This document shows positions 1 through 11,015 of a stretch of 64,000 nt of DNA, piece by piece. The notes beneath the pieces are model-generated. The model did no database searches, had not been told where the DNA came from, and saw only the letters and a program-made list of their open reading frames with translations. The stretch's first letter is position 1, and every line of letters begins with the position of its first letter. Source of the stretch: Cryptomeria japonica (Eukaryota; Streptophyta; Pinopsida; Cupressales; Cupressaceae); assembly GCF_030272615.1 (NCBI RefSeq), contig NC_081408.1, forward strand, positions 763,610,173-763,674,172, in the 5' to 3' direction. The position numbers and the translations under genes were made by a program.

Positions 1-943
1 CTAGTCAAATCCTCCTACAAATCCTAATCCCACCTAACATTTCCTCTAATCCCCCTCCTAATGAGTTGCTAATGGCTAATCATCATGATTAGCCACGAAG
101 TCAACTCCTTGTCCCTTCCATCCAACCACTAGTTTTTAATGCTCTTTTCCTAGGTAAATGTGAGATTTTCAAAATCTCACAATCCTCTAGGCATCTCCTC
201 TCCCAAGGAATTTTTAATTCCTTCTTAATCCTCCAATCCCCATGATTATCCCTTTTTGGAGAATTTTAAATTCCTCCTCCACATTCTTCAAGGAATGTCA
301 CATCCCTTGCTCCTCTCAAGGCACATTGGGAAGTCTTCCCAATGCACTTTGCTCTTCTCAAGGTACCTTGGGAAGTCTTCCTAATGTACCTTGAGGAGTG
401 TGGAGACAAGAAATGTCTTTAAGGCATATCTTTTGGTCTCCACACCCTCTCTTGGGCCTTGTGGGAGCTCCCAAGCAATCCTAGCCCTTCATCTTGAATC
501 CATCCTAGCCATCCATTTTTCCTCTCTTCCTATAAATTGAGGATGTCATCCCTTCATTTTTCATCTCCAGGTTCAGTAATCTTATGCTGCCCTTTTGAGC
601 CTAGGAAAATCATTTTAGCATCCTTATCATGTCAAAACCATCATACATCCACACTTAATCATCTCATTTTTATCATCCTCCAAGATCCATTCCATTTGTG
701 CACAACATTGGAGAGCCATCCACATCAAGCAAGCAAGAGGAGCACATCAAGTGGAGCATCACCAAGGGGCGCCTTCACTTCATCAAGCTCAATCCGAGGG
801 AGAGGTATAAGGTTTTGTGAGGTATATGCATCTTATTCATGTTTTCATGTGTTTTGGAGTTATGTTTTTTATTTCATATGATTATATGTTTGATTTGCAT
901 GCTTATTAACTAATCCACCTCACAGGTCTTTTTCCCCTCTTCA
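1..943 (+). repeat. Gypsy-1 5' LTR (partial, first ~314 bp missing)
   Basis: This aligns with 13754-14699. By hand I count about 26 substitutions and one 3-bp indel, roughly 97% identity. The end is set by the last shared bases (CTTCA) before a PBS-like sequence. A TATA-like CTATAAAT lies at 530-537, giving a likely transcription start just downstream. The first ~314 bp lie before the window, judged from the 3' LTR. The small open frames inside it recur in the 3' LTR and are not genes. Confidence 0.95.
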
Positions 944-946
944 TTC

Positions 947-964
947 TGGCACGCCCGGTGGGAC
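947..964 (+). other. Gypsy-1 primer binding site
   Basis: TGGCACGCCCGGTGGGAC begins three bases after the LTR end. It starts with TGG, as expected for pairing to the CCA end of a tRNA. I have not identified the primer tRNA with confidence. Confidence 0.75.
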
Positions 965-3806
965 CCACGTCCCTAAGAACTAATATTTTTTATGAGTTTT
1001 TGTGAGTTGTGAGACGCAGGTTCTGGAATAGCGCGACTACAAAAGAAAAAAAAAAAAAAAACTTTGGCGGCTCTGTATTTCAGCGCAAGCACTCTGCGCA
1101 TTCTCCCATCTCCTCCTCATTCTTCTTCTTCTATCTATCTTCTGTTTCTTTTCTGTTTCTATTTCAGCATGACAGCTTTGCGATTAGCGCGAGCATTTTT
1201 GTGAAAATTTGAATTCATGTTATCTGCTTTGTTTAATTTTAATAATTTGTCTGACCACGAGAATTAATTTAAAATTTTGTTTCTGCGCGATCCTCATTTC
1301 TGTTTCTTTTATGTTCCTACGCGATCCTCATTTTTTGTAAAAAGTCAAATTTGAAATTTTTAGGCGCTAACTGTGTTTTCGATTTTTAGGCACTTAGGCT
1401 TAATTAGGGGGATAAATGAATCAGTCTTTTGTGTTTGTGGAAAGTGTGAAAGTAGAAGAGTATGCTCTTGTCTATCTAGATAATCAGAAATTCAGACCTT
1501 TGGCACTTTTCTATCTGTTTAGCGCGACTGTCTGCTCTGTTATCTGCTTTGTTTTTTCGCTATCTGCTATATTATGTTTTTTTGCTATATCTGTTTTATC
1601 TTCCCTCAATTTTCCTCCAAACTTCACTAGATCCCCCGCATTGCCATTTTGCACATTTCCTTCCTTGGGGGCCTTATCCCAAAATCCACTTTTTGAAGCC
1701 CAAAATCTCACATTCCTCTATTTTAAGGGTTTGCCATAACTCCTCCCCCTTTAATCCAGTCACCTCCAAATTTTCCCATATTGTCCATCTCCAACTTTTG
1801 CTTCTTTGTCCCTCTTGGACAAATTTTTCCATTCCTTCATCTTTCCTCCAAAATCCCCATTTTTTGCTTGCTTATCCCTTGGAAAGTAGCAAAAACCTAG
1901 TCAAACACCATTTACCCATCAAATTTTTCTCCAAATCCACATTTGTCATTAGTAAAAAAGTTTTTATTCATGTTTTTCTATTTATTCCCAAAAATTCAAA
2001 AAAATTAATATTTTTGTCATTTTGTTGTCTTTTGCAGGACGCTTGTTGAAGACTCCATTTTTCAAACTACTAATCAAGTTGTTTTGCAGGTTGCCTAAGA
2101 AATCTGACCAAACATTGTGCATTTATTTAAATTAGGCACCTAGATATTAATTAAAATGGAATGAACCATTGTCCTATGTGTCTTTAAGAAAAGCGTAAAG
2201 GTAGAAGAGTATGCTCTCATCTAGCTAGACGATCAGAAATCCAAACCCTCCAACCTTTTCTTGTTTGATTTCATGTTTACCTCTAGCAGGCCTGCCCTCC
2301 CAACTTGCTCTTTGAGAAGGTAAGAGGGGAATGACCCAAGTGACTACACCCGGACTTGGGGTTCCCAACTCACTATAATAAATAGGCCATTGACTATGAA
2401 AGGGTCAATGGTTGGGGCTCTATGAAAGTTCACTCTCACATTGGGTGCTTAGTAGGATCCTAGAGATCTCAATCATGCTTGCGTGACTATTAAGTTCTTG
2501 GTGCTTCGTTGGGCTATAGGCCTCAATTGCGCTTGTGCAACTTCGAAGGGTAGCTCCTAACGGGAAGACTTACTAAACACCTTGTTCACAGTGGCCAAAA
2601 AAACTTCTAGTCATTGGTGCAGGAGGTCGGACCTCCGAAGCCGCCCATATTTTTACGGCCCTTAGTAGAGACACAAATTTCACCATGAGGAGTCTTCATG
2701 GGAATTGATGCTTGGCTGCCCCGAAAAGTGAGTGTCGTGGAGGGGAGCCAGTGGGGTCAAGCATCTAAGTGTCCACTCTGGGTAAGCGTAGCTGGGAAAC
2801 CGATTGGGATCCAATGACTATTGTCCTTGCCAGCCTTAAGAATGTTGTATATGAGCATGAGTGTCTTTGAGATAATATGTATTTGATCAAAGTATTTGCT
2901 TTGTTTGATACATACTTGCCAAGAGAAGACTAAAAACACATCACTATCCCCAAACACTTTGCAAAAACACTTGTCAAGACACAAACAATTGTCCAAGTCA
3001 TTACCCACACAAAGTCCAAAATTGCATCAAACCTCTGTCTGTCCCATATTTCATAAGCCCAAGAGAGAAGCTAAGAGTTCATCCTCTCCATCAACATTCA
3101 AGTTTGTCCTTTGAAACACCTACTATCATCCAAATCAGGGTGGTCGTATCCCTTCATACAACTTACCATTCGAATCGATCCTCCATTAAGTCATGTTCAT
3201 GCCAAAGACAACCTAGTCATCAAGTTTCTTCTAAACCATCACTACCATACCTCCTCCATCAATCATCCTCAAATTTCCCAAGGACTTAGCACATCAAATC
3301 AATCTCCCTCCACTATCAAATCAATTATCAAAATTCAAATCCAATCATCCTCTAATCCAATTTAACCTCACGTTAAGGTTACATGCCTTGTGAAATTCCA
3401 TTTAGATCTCATCATTAATCAATTGGCTCTCGTGCTTGAAGGGGAATCCTCTCCAAGTACCTTTTGCCTAATCCTTTTGAGTCGATCAAGACTCTTAAAT
3501 CACGTCTTTACTTTTCTTAGGTTCATTAGCCAACCCTTGGTGTAAGAGAGGCTTTTTAATCATCAATCCAAGGTCTAAATTCTACACAACTTGGCCATCA
3601 CCTTACTTGTGGTTGCATCCACCACCTAAAATCCTCATCCAAGGACTAAGGTGTCAAATCCTAATCAAATCCGAGCTCTAATCCAAGAACCATACCAATC
3701 AACAAAATCCCTCATCATAAAAGACAAAATCCAAAATTCCACAAATATCTTGCTAAGTCCTTTATCACAAATTTCCCCCTCCAAACTTTTCCAAGGTTAT
3801 TCGTGT
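965..3806 (+). other. Gypsy-1 long untranslated leader
   Basis: About 2.8 kb lies between the PBS and the gag start, with no convincing protein. Short open frames here have no recognisable domains. Two structures stand out. An imperfect direct repeat of ~80 bp occurs at 1423-1503 and 2168-2250, both containing GTAGAAGAGTATGCTCT. A block at 2286-2345 (GCAGGCCTGCCCTCCCAA, then GAGGGGAATGACCCAAGTG) recurs in the leader of the minus-strand gypsy-2 near 50420-50483. Long leaders are usual in Tat elements and contain packaging and dimerisation signals; that role here is inference. Confidence 0.7.
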
Positions 3807-5990
3807 ATGGTTACAACTCGATCCCAAAAGACAAAGATGGCTGAACAACAATATGGCATGCCGGACATTAGTGCCCTATATGAAGATCCCACGCAAGATC
3901 CTACACAAATTGGGCAACCTAGCAATCAAGATCAAAGCCAAAATCCTAACATGGTTAGCCAAGATGAACTTTCTCCGGAAGTGCAAACTTTCCTAGCAAA
4001 TTCTTATAACCAAGAGATGATGGAAAAGTTTATTCAACACAATCCTACTGCACTTCTAAAAACTCTCCTTGAAAATGGAGCTCAACTTCCGCCTGAATTT
4101 AATAGATCCGCTCTCGCCCAACAACCACAAGGAGACCTCACTCCCACACAAAGTGTTGCACCTATTATTCAGACTCAATCAATTGCAGCCCCATCAATCA
4201 TCCAAGATCAATCAATACCACCCGCGGCACATCCCACCGTGGTCTCCATCTCACCTTCTTCCTCCTTACCATCTATACCACTATCAAATCCGATCTCATC
4301 TATTCTCCAACACACTTCTATACCACCTCCTTCCATTCAACCACATATTTCTATTCCACAAACTTCCCTTCCTGCCAACAATGTCGCAAATTTCATCTGG
4401 GTCGTACTCAATCCCATCACAACAGTTTGCGGACCGCAACCAACTATCACACAAATACCTGCGACATCGGTTCTCACATCCCACATTCCCGCCTCCTCAT
4501 CATATCAATACATTGGTGGTGTTGCACCTTATTTGGCTCACCCAATTCTTGGGGCAAATACAATTCATCATTATCAAAGTCCACAACAAGACCTCATCAA
4601 GGAAATTCAAGACATGAAAAATATCATCAAGGACATGAAACAAAGGACTAATAAAAGGAAAAATTACTCGTTCGAAGAGTTTTGCCCTTGTCCTTACGAC
4701 CCGTCTATATCAGTTGTACCCTATCCCTCGGGATTTGAGATCGCCAAATTCACCAAGTATGAAGGCAAAGGAGACCCCCACGACCATGTCCGAGAATTCC
4801 ACATCTTATGTCAAGAAGTCTCCTATAGTGACCTTTATCTTCGCAGACTCTTTCCCAAGAGTCTCACAGGAGACGCCCTGGCATGGTTCTCATCTCTACC
4901 GCGAGGTTCCATTGTCTCCTTTCCAGACTTGGCAGAAATTGTGGCCCACTATGCTTACAACATGGTTAATGATGTTTCTATGATGGACCTATGCAATACA
5001 AAACAAAGGCTCAAAGAAACCTTTGCCAATTTCCTACAAAGATGGCGACATCTTATCAAAAAATTCCAGTGGGACATGCCAGAACAACATCAAATTGAGC
5101 TATTTCAAAAGAACTTGGTTCCTGAACTTTCGAGACCCTTAATATCCCAATGTATCAAATCCTTCCAAAAATTGGCCGATAAGGGCCTCGCCCTCGAACG
5201 TGTCTTGTTGGAGGAAGGAACCTTGAAACATTACCATAAATCCACACAAAGTTCTTCCTCTTATCATAACAACAAGCCAAAATTCTGGTCTAAGAACAAA
5301 AACGTGGTCAATGATGGTGTAACTAATGCAAAGCGGGTCCAAACCGTGGCCGCTCCCCCAAAATCCACCACCAATAATCATCAATTCAATAATTAAAACA
5401 ATCAAAATCAATCCCAAAAACCTCACAACAATGTCTCAATCCAGGGATGACCACCCCGATCGAATAACAGGACCCCAAGAGACTTCACTCCTCTTGCTGA
5501 GCCTATTGAAATGGTGTTTCAAAAACTTGTCCAAGCAGGTTTAGTGGTTTTTCCAATCACTCGCCCATTTGAACCCAATCAACCTAAACCATGATGGTAT
5601 AATGAAAATGAGTATTGTGAATACCATCGTATCAAGGCACATGATACACGAAAGTGTATGAAACTAAAGATCTACATACACGATCTCATTGATAGAGGTG
5701 AGATTGAAGTAGCAAATGCAAAACCTGGTAATAACAATGACAAACTCAAAATGTACCAGGAACCCTTCCCGAAGCATGATAAAGGAAAAGGCTCATCATC
5801 TAACGCAGTGGGTTATGACCACGCTAATCACATAACCGGCTTTGATTTTTTAGTAGGTTGCATTGAACCTGTAGACAATCATATCAATGTCATAACCATC
5901 CAAGGAGTTAATCCTCCTTCTTCCCAAAGAAGACCAAATCCTGCTAGGATAGTCATTCAAGGCGCCATGCCTTCCACCTCCCATTTCTAG
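3807..5990 (+). pseudogene. gag: Gypsy-1 gag (capsid-nucleocapsid), stop-interrupted
   Basis: I place the start at ATG 3807 (MVTTRSQKTKMAEQ), although the frame is open from 3651. The first ~300 residues are a Pro/Ser/Gln-rich low-complexity region. The retrotransposon gag domain follows at about residues 310-440 (FTKYEGKGDPHDHVREF, GDALAWFSSLPRGSI, the LKETFANFLQRW helix). The nucleocapsid finger at 5616-5657 has the spacing C-x2-H-x4-H-x4-C, a His variant of the usual CCHC. In-frame stops lie at 5394 (TAA), 5592 (TGA) and 5988 (TAG). There is no frameshift, and the same frame runs on into protease. Gag would assemble the virus-like particle that packages element RNA. Confidence 0.9.
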
Positions 5991-6083
5991 AATGACTGCA
6001 ATGTAACTACGGGCCGAGGTAAAATCACCATCCAAGGAGTCCCTCCCCCACCAAACCCTTCGCCCATGTCTTCCACCCGCTGA

Positions 6084-7154
6084 TATGACCTCCTGGACCA
6101 ACTTGGGAAGACCCCCGCTCAGATCTCCATTTTGGAACTTCTTAAAACTTCACCGATCCATAAAGAAATTTTGGAACAAGCCTTTCTTGAATCACGCATT
6201 CCTGATAACATCAACGCCACCCAATTCCAAGCCCTCATTGGAAACCTTGTTGCCTAGCAACACCTAGTATTTACCTCCAAAGATGCTCCCGCAGATGAAG
6301 ACCATAACAAACCTTTGCACATCGAAGCTCTTATCCACAAGCATAGGGTCAAACGTATCCTGATAGATGGTGGATCTGGGCTTAATCTATGTACATACAA
6401 ATTAATAAAACAATTGGGACTTTCTGAGGATGTAATAGACACATCAGGAAGGATCACAATAAAGGCATATGATGATGCGGAAAGAATTTCAAAGGGCATG
6501 ATCACCTTACCTCTTCAAGTGGGCCCTATTACAATTGAAACCCCTTTCCAAGTACTAGATCTTGATCTCCCCTACAACATTCTCCTTGATCGGCCATGGA
6601 TTCACTCCTTGAAGGCTGTACCCTCCACCTATCACCAATGCATCAAATTCCCCTTCAATGGAAGAGAGATAACTATCAAAAGTGATCCACAATCCTTCCA
6701 ATATTGCAAACTCCTAGAGGAAAACCATCCATATCATTGCCCATTAAATAGACCCTCGCCAACGCCTCCATATGACACATCATCCCAACCAGATAATCAA
6801 ATCAAGATCTTGGACAATGGTTGTGGAGAATACAAATTGGAGGACGTCTTATTAATAGGCAACCTCCCTCTCTCTCCTAAGTCATTTGGCAAACCAAAAG
6901 AGCTCAAAAAGGACCCAAAACTAGTCATGCAATGCCAAAATACCACCTTCCAGCAATGGGGCCCACTTAATGAGGAGAGCCTTGAAGCAGATGTCTCTTC
7001 CTGGTTGTACCGGGAAGAGGATGATTATCCAGCAAAAATATCCAAAAAAATGTACCCAAAAGCATCTGCCATAGTTGAACGAATGGGTTACAAAGGACAC
7101 GGCCTGGGACCAAAGGAGAAAGGAAGAAAAGCACCCATAAATCCTATCTCCTAA
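6084..7154 (+). pseudogene. pro: Gypsy-1 aspartic protease with a C-terminal G-patch-like motif
   Basis: Same frame as gag. The retropepsin signature ILIDGGSGLN starts near 6354, with the catalytic Asp codon at 6366. The flap/second-half motif is YNILLDRPWIHSL near 6570-6610. Such enzymes act as dimers and cut the gag-pol precursor. Near the 3' end (about 7081-7140) is a Gly-rich stretch, MGYKGHGLGPKEKGRKAPI, which resembles a G-patch (an RNA or helicase contact motif). Stops at 6081 and 6255 flank and interrupt the upstream linker, and TAA at 7152 closes this piece. The domain call is firm for protease and moderate for G-patch. Confidence 0.88.
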
Positions 7155-9221
7155 AGATACAACAGAGGATTGGGGTACACCCCGGTGCCTAAGATTACTA
7201 TTGTTGGTGCCCCTTCTAATCCTTCTTCAGATATCAAAAGCGCTGACGAAGAGGAATTCCATGAAATACCTTATGAATACGAGAAAGATATCTTCTTTGA
7301 CACTTACATCAATACCATCGCCCTTGTAACCCCTCCCACTTCACACGAGCTACATCTTGTCCATCCTGAACTCATTGACTGGGGCCAATGAGACAAACCC
7401 ACTTTAGATATCTGTGTTGATGATAATGTTCTCATTGCTCTCCTGACGACACGAAACCTAGAAGATTGTAACAGGATCAAGGGTATTCAACTACACGAAA
7501 AGGGATACTTTGGTAGTCAGGTCAATGCCCTTAGCCACAAAAAAGATAATAAAAGGAAAAGACATGATTCCCTAGGTGAAAACCTCCCTGAGGCACCTTT
7601 GGATGAACAAAAACTAAAAACAAAGAGCGTATCTAAAAGTGAAAACTTGGAAAAGGCACTTGACGGTGAGGGACTTGACCTCCCTACCATTGGTTACCTT
7701 CCACAGGACAAATCAAATTTACTGATAGAAGAAACACACAGCATCAACATGGGCACCGAAGCCATCCCAAAAAATGTGCTCATTGCCAAGTCCCTCACAG
7801 AAAAAGAGAAGCAAGATTTCATCAACTTCCCTACAGAGGTAAAAATTAATTTTGCATGGTCCTATGTCGATATGCCAGGGTTGGATCCTTCCTTGGTGGT
7901 TCACAATCTTGCTGTCCGCCCAGATGCAAAACCTATAAAACAAAAACTGTGCAAAATGCACCCACATATTGCTCTCCTGGTCAAGGTGGAACTCCAAAAG
8001 ATGTTAGATGCAGAATTCATCAAACCCATAGACTATGCTGAATGGGTCTCTAACATTGTACCTGTCGGCAAACCTATCAGGGGCATCCACATCTGCACAG
8101 ATTTTCGAGATCTAAATAGAGTTTGTCCTAAAGATGATTTCCCGCTCCCCAATATAGACATGATTGTGGACCTTACAATAGGACATGAAATGCTATCACT
8201 AATGGATGGGTTTTCTGGATACAACCAAATCAGGATAGCAGGTGAGGATCAGCATAAAACCGCATTCACAACACCATGGGGTACTTTCTGTTACCGGGTC
8301 ATGCCTTTTGGCCTTAAAAATGCTAGAGCTACATATTAACGTGCAATGACAACAATTTTTCATGACCTCTTGCACAAAATTATGGAGGACTACGTGGATG
8401 ATCTGCTAGGCAAATCCAAGACAAGACAAGAGCACATCCCTATTCTAAAACAAATCTTCGAAAGATTGGAAAAATACAAGCTGCGCCTAAATCCCAAAAA
8501 GTGTGTGTTTGGTGTCACATCGGGAAAACTACTAGGATTCATTGTTTCCCGTAGAGGCATCAAGGTTGATCCCACAAAGGTAAAAGCTATTATGGAAATG
8601 CCTCTGCCAAAAACTCTCAGACAGCTGCACAGTCTCCAGGGAAAACTCCAGTCTGTCAGGTGTTTCATTTCACAGCTAGCAGACAAGTGCAATCCATTTG
8701 CACACCTGTTGCGTAAAGACACAAAATTCAAATGGGATTGCTTATGTCAAAAGGCTTTTGAGAAATTAAAATAATATCTAGCATCACCTCCAATTTTGAT
8801 GCCACCTACCCTTGGAAAACCCCTCATTTTGTACATATGTGCTACTACAGTGGTATTGGGGGCATTACTGGCGCAAACAGATGATCAAGGCAAGGAACAC
8901 GTCATTTACTACATCAGTCGAATATTGGTAGGATATGAACTCAATTACACCCCCATTGAAAGAGCATGTTTGGCATTAGTGTTTAGCACACAAAAACTTT
9001 GACACTATATGCTGAACAACAAAACAAAGTTGATTGCTAAAATTGGTCCACTTAAATATCTCCTGTCAAAAGTTGCTCTCACTAGTAGAACCGCCAAATG
9101 GGTCATGCACCTAAGTGAGTTTGACATCGAATATGTGGACAGAAAGGCAATCAAGGACCAAGTCTTTGCAGATCAATTGGCTGAAGCTCCACTTCTAGGT
9201 GACCATCCTATTCTCACATAA
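7155..9221 (+). pseudogene. pol: Gypsy-1 reverse transcriptase and RNase H
   Basis: Still in the gag frame. The linker 7155-7700 is charged and ends with TGA at 7389. RT motifs follow in order: FIKPIDYAEWVSNIVPVGK, ICTDFRDLNRVCPKDDFPLP, LSLMDGFSGYNQI, TAFTTPWGTFCYRVMPFGLKNA and the catalytic YVDD at 8391-8402, then LNPKKCVFGV and GKLLGFIVS. The RT-linked RNase H follows (LILYICATTVVLGALLAQ, HVIYYISR, YTPIERACLALVFSTQKL, FDIEYVDRK) and looks degenerate in acidic residues, as is common when a second RNase H is present. Stops lie at 8337 (just before the YVDD block), 8772, 9000 and 9219. RT and RNase H would copy element RNA to DNA in the particle. Confidence 0.93.
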
Positions 9222-9239
9222 TTACCAGATGAGTTCATT

Positions 9240-11015
9240 ATGACTGTTTCCACATCCTCCACATGGCAATTATACTTTGATGGCTCCTGCACCCAAAATG
9301 GATCGGGGGCAGGAATATTATTGGTCACACCTCAAGGAGATGGCATCCCCAAATCATACAAGATAGCCTTTGCATGTACCAATAACATAGCAAAATACGA
9401 GGCACTCATCACAGGTTTGCGTTTGGTTATCCACTGGAAAATAAAGGAGTTACAAGTTTATGGTGATTCTCAGCTCGTTATAAAACAAGTCAATGATGAG
9501 TACCAGACAAAAGATGATAAACTCCTTCCTTACCGTACCATGGTTGAAGATCTTAAGAAACATTTCACAGCAATCACATTTAATCAAATCCCACGAACAA
9601 ACAACAAGGCTACAGATGCAATGGCCACCATTGGCTCCCTCCTTCAAATGCCAGCACACAGTCAAAAGTGTGAGTTCTTGGTCGAGCAATTATTTATACC
9701 AGCATATGACCTGCCAGGGTCTGAAATGGTGTGTGTTCTCGTTGGTCCTGAGTCCCCTTGGTACCAAGAAACCTTCACTTTCCTCAAAGACAACACCATT
9801 CCCCCACATCTCACAAAAACCCAACAACAAACCTTCATCCGCCAATGTGCTCGTTACACCATCCTCGGAGACACCCTATTCAGAAGGCATTTCGATGGTT
9901 TCCTCCTAAGGTGTTTAGATAAACAAGAGGTGGAATGGGCATTACGCGAAGTACACGAGGGTATATGTGGGGCACACTCAAGTGGGCTCACATTGGCTAA
10001 AAAGATTTTGAGAACAGGATACTATTGGCCTAAAATGGAGGTAGATGCATATAATTATGTGAAGAAATGCATCCCTTGCCAGCAACATGGCGACAAAATT
10101 CATGCACCATCACAAGAATTGCAGCCATTCATAACACCATGGCCCTTCTTACAGTGGGGGCTCGATTTCATTGGGAAAATCCACCCTTCATCTTCCAATG
10201 GACATAAAATCATTATCACCACCACCGAATACTTCACCAAGTGGGTAGAGGCTATCCCTCTTACTTTCACCACCGGCAAGCAAATATCCAAATTCATCCT
10301 GAACTATCTAATCTATCGGTATGGCATCCCAAAAGTTATTATCACAGATAATGGCAAACAATTTAAAAACCAGGATGTCAAAGAACTCTGCCAAAAATTC
10401 AACATCCAACATCGCTTCTCCACCCCATATTATCCCCAAGGCAATGGCCAAGTTGAGGCTTCTAATAAAACCTTAATCAAAATCCTCAAAAAGACAGTCA
10501 ATGAAGCTGGCCGTGATTGGCACCTCCAACTCCATCCCACTTTGTGGGCCTACTGCACCTCCATCCGCACCCCCACAGGCACCACCCCTTATTCCCTGGT
10601 CTTTGGCTCTGAAGCCATCCTTCCCCTTGAGATCGAGATCCCCTCTCTAAGGGTATCGCTGCAAGACATCCTACCAAAAGAAGAATACAGAATTGCCCGC
10701 TTACAAGAGCTAGAATTGTTAGATGAAAAGCGCCTCAAGGCCTTGAACCATCTCCGGGTATATCAGAACCGCTTGCGGATGAGTTATCACAAAAGAGTCA
10801 GAACCCGAGAATTCCAAGTTGGTGATCTTGTCCTCAGGGAGAATCAAAAAAATCTACAAGAAAGAGAAAAGAAAGGCAAGTTCGAGCCTAATTGGCTTGG
10901 ACCATATGTAATCACAGCAAAATATGGATCAAGAGCTTATCAGTTGGCTACTCCTGAAGGCGATCCTTTGGATGATCCAATGAATATCATGCACCTCAAA
11001 AGATTTTATGCTTAG
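9240..11015 (+). pseudogene. pol: Gypsy-1 second RNase H (aRNH) plus integrase, 591-codon open frame
   Basis: This is the only large pol segment with no stop. Residues 1-135 are a plant/archaeal-type RNase HI with LYFDGSCTQNGSGAG, KYEALITGL, VYGDSQLVIKQ and NNKATDAMA, keeping the D-E-D-D pattern. Integrase follows: an HHCC finger (REVHEGICGAHSSG to CIPCQQHG), then the DDE core with Asp at 10164 (GLDFIG), Asp at 10347 (ITDNGKQF) and Glu at 10455 (GQVEASNK), the last pair 35 residues apart as in retroviral integrases. The C-terminal region has VGDLVLREN and FEPNWLGPYVI and ends NIMHLKRFYA. I label it pseudogene because upstream stops prevent its synthesis as part of gag-pol. Confidence 0.93.
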
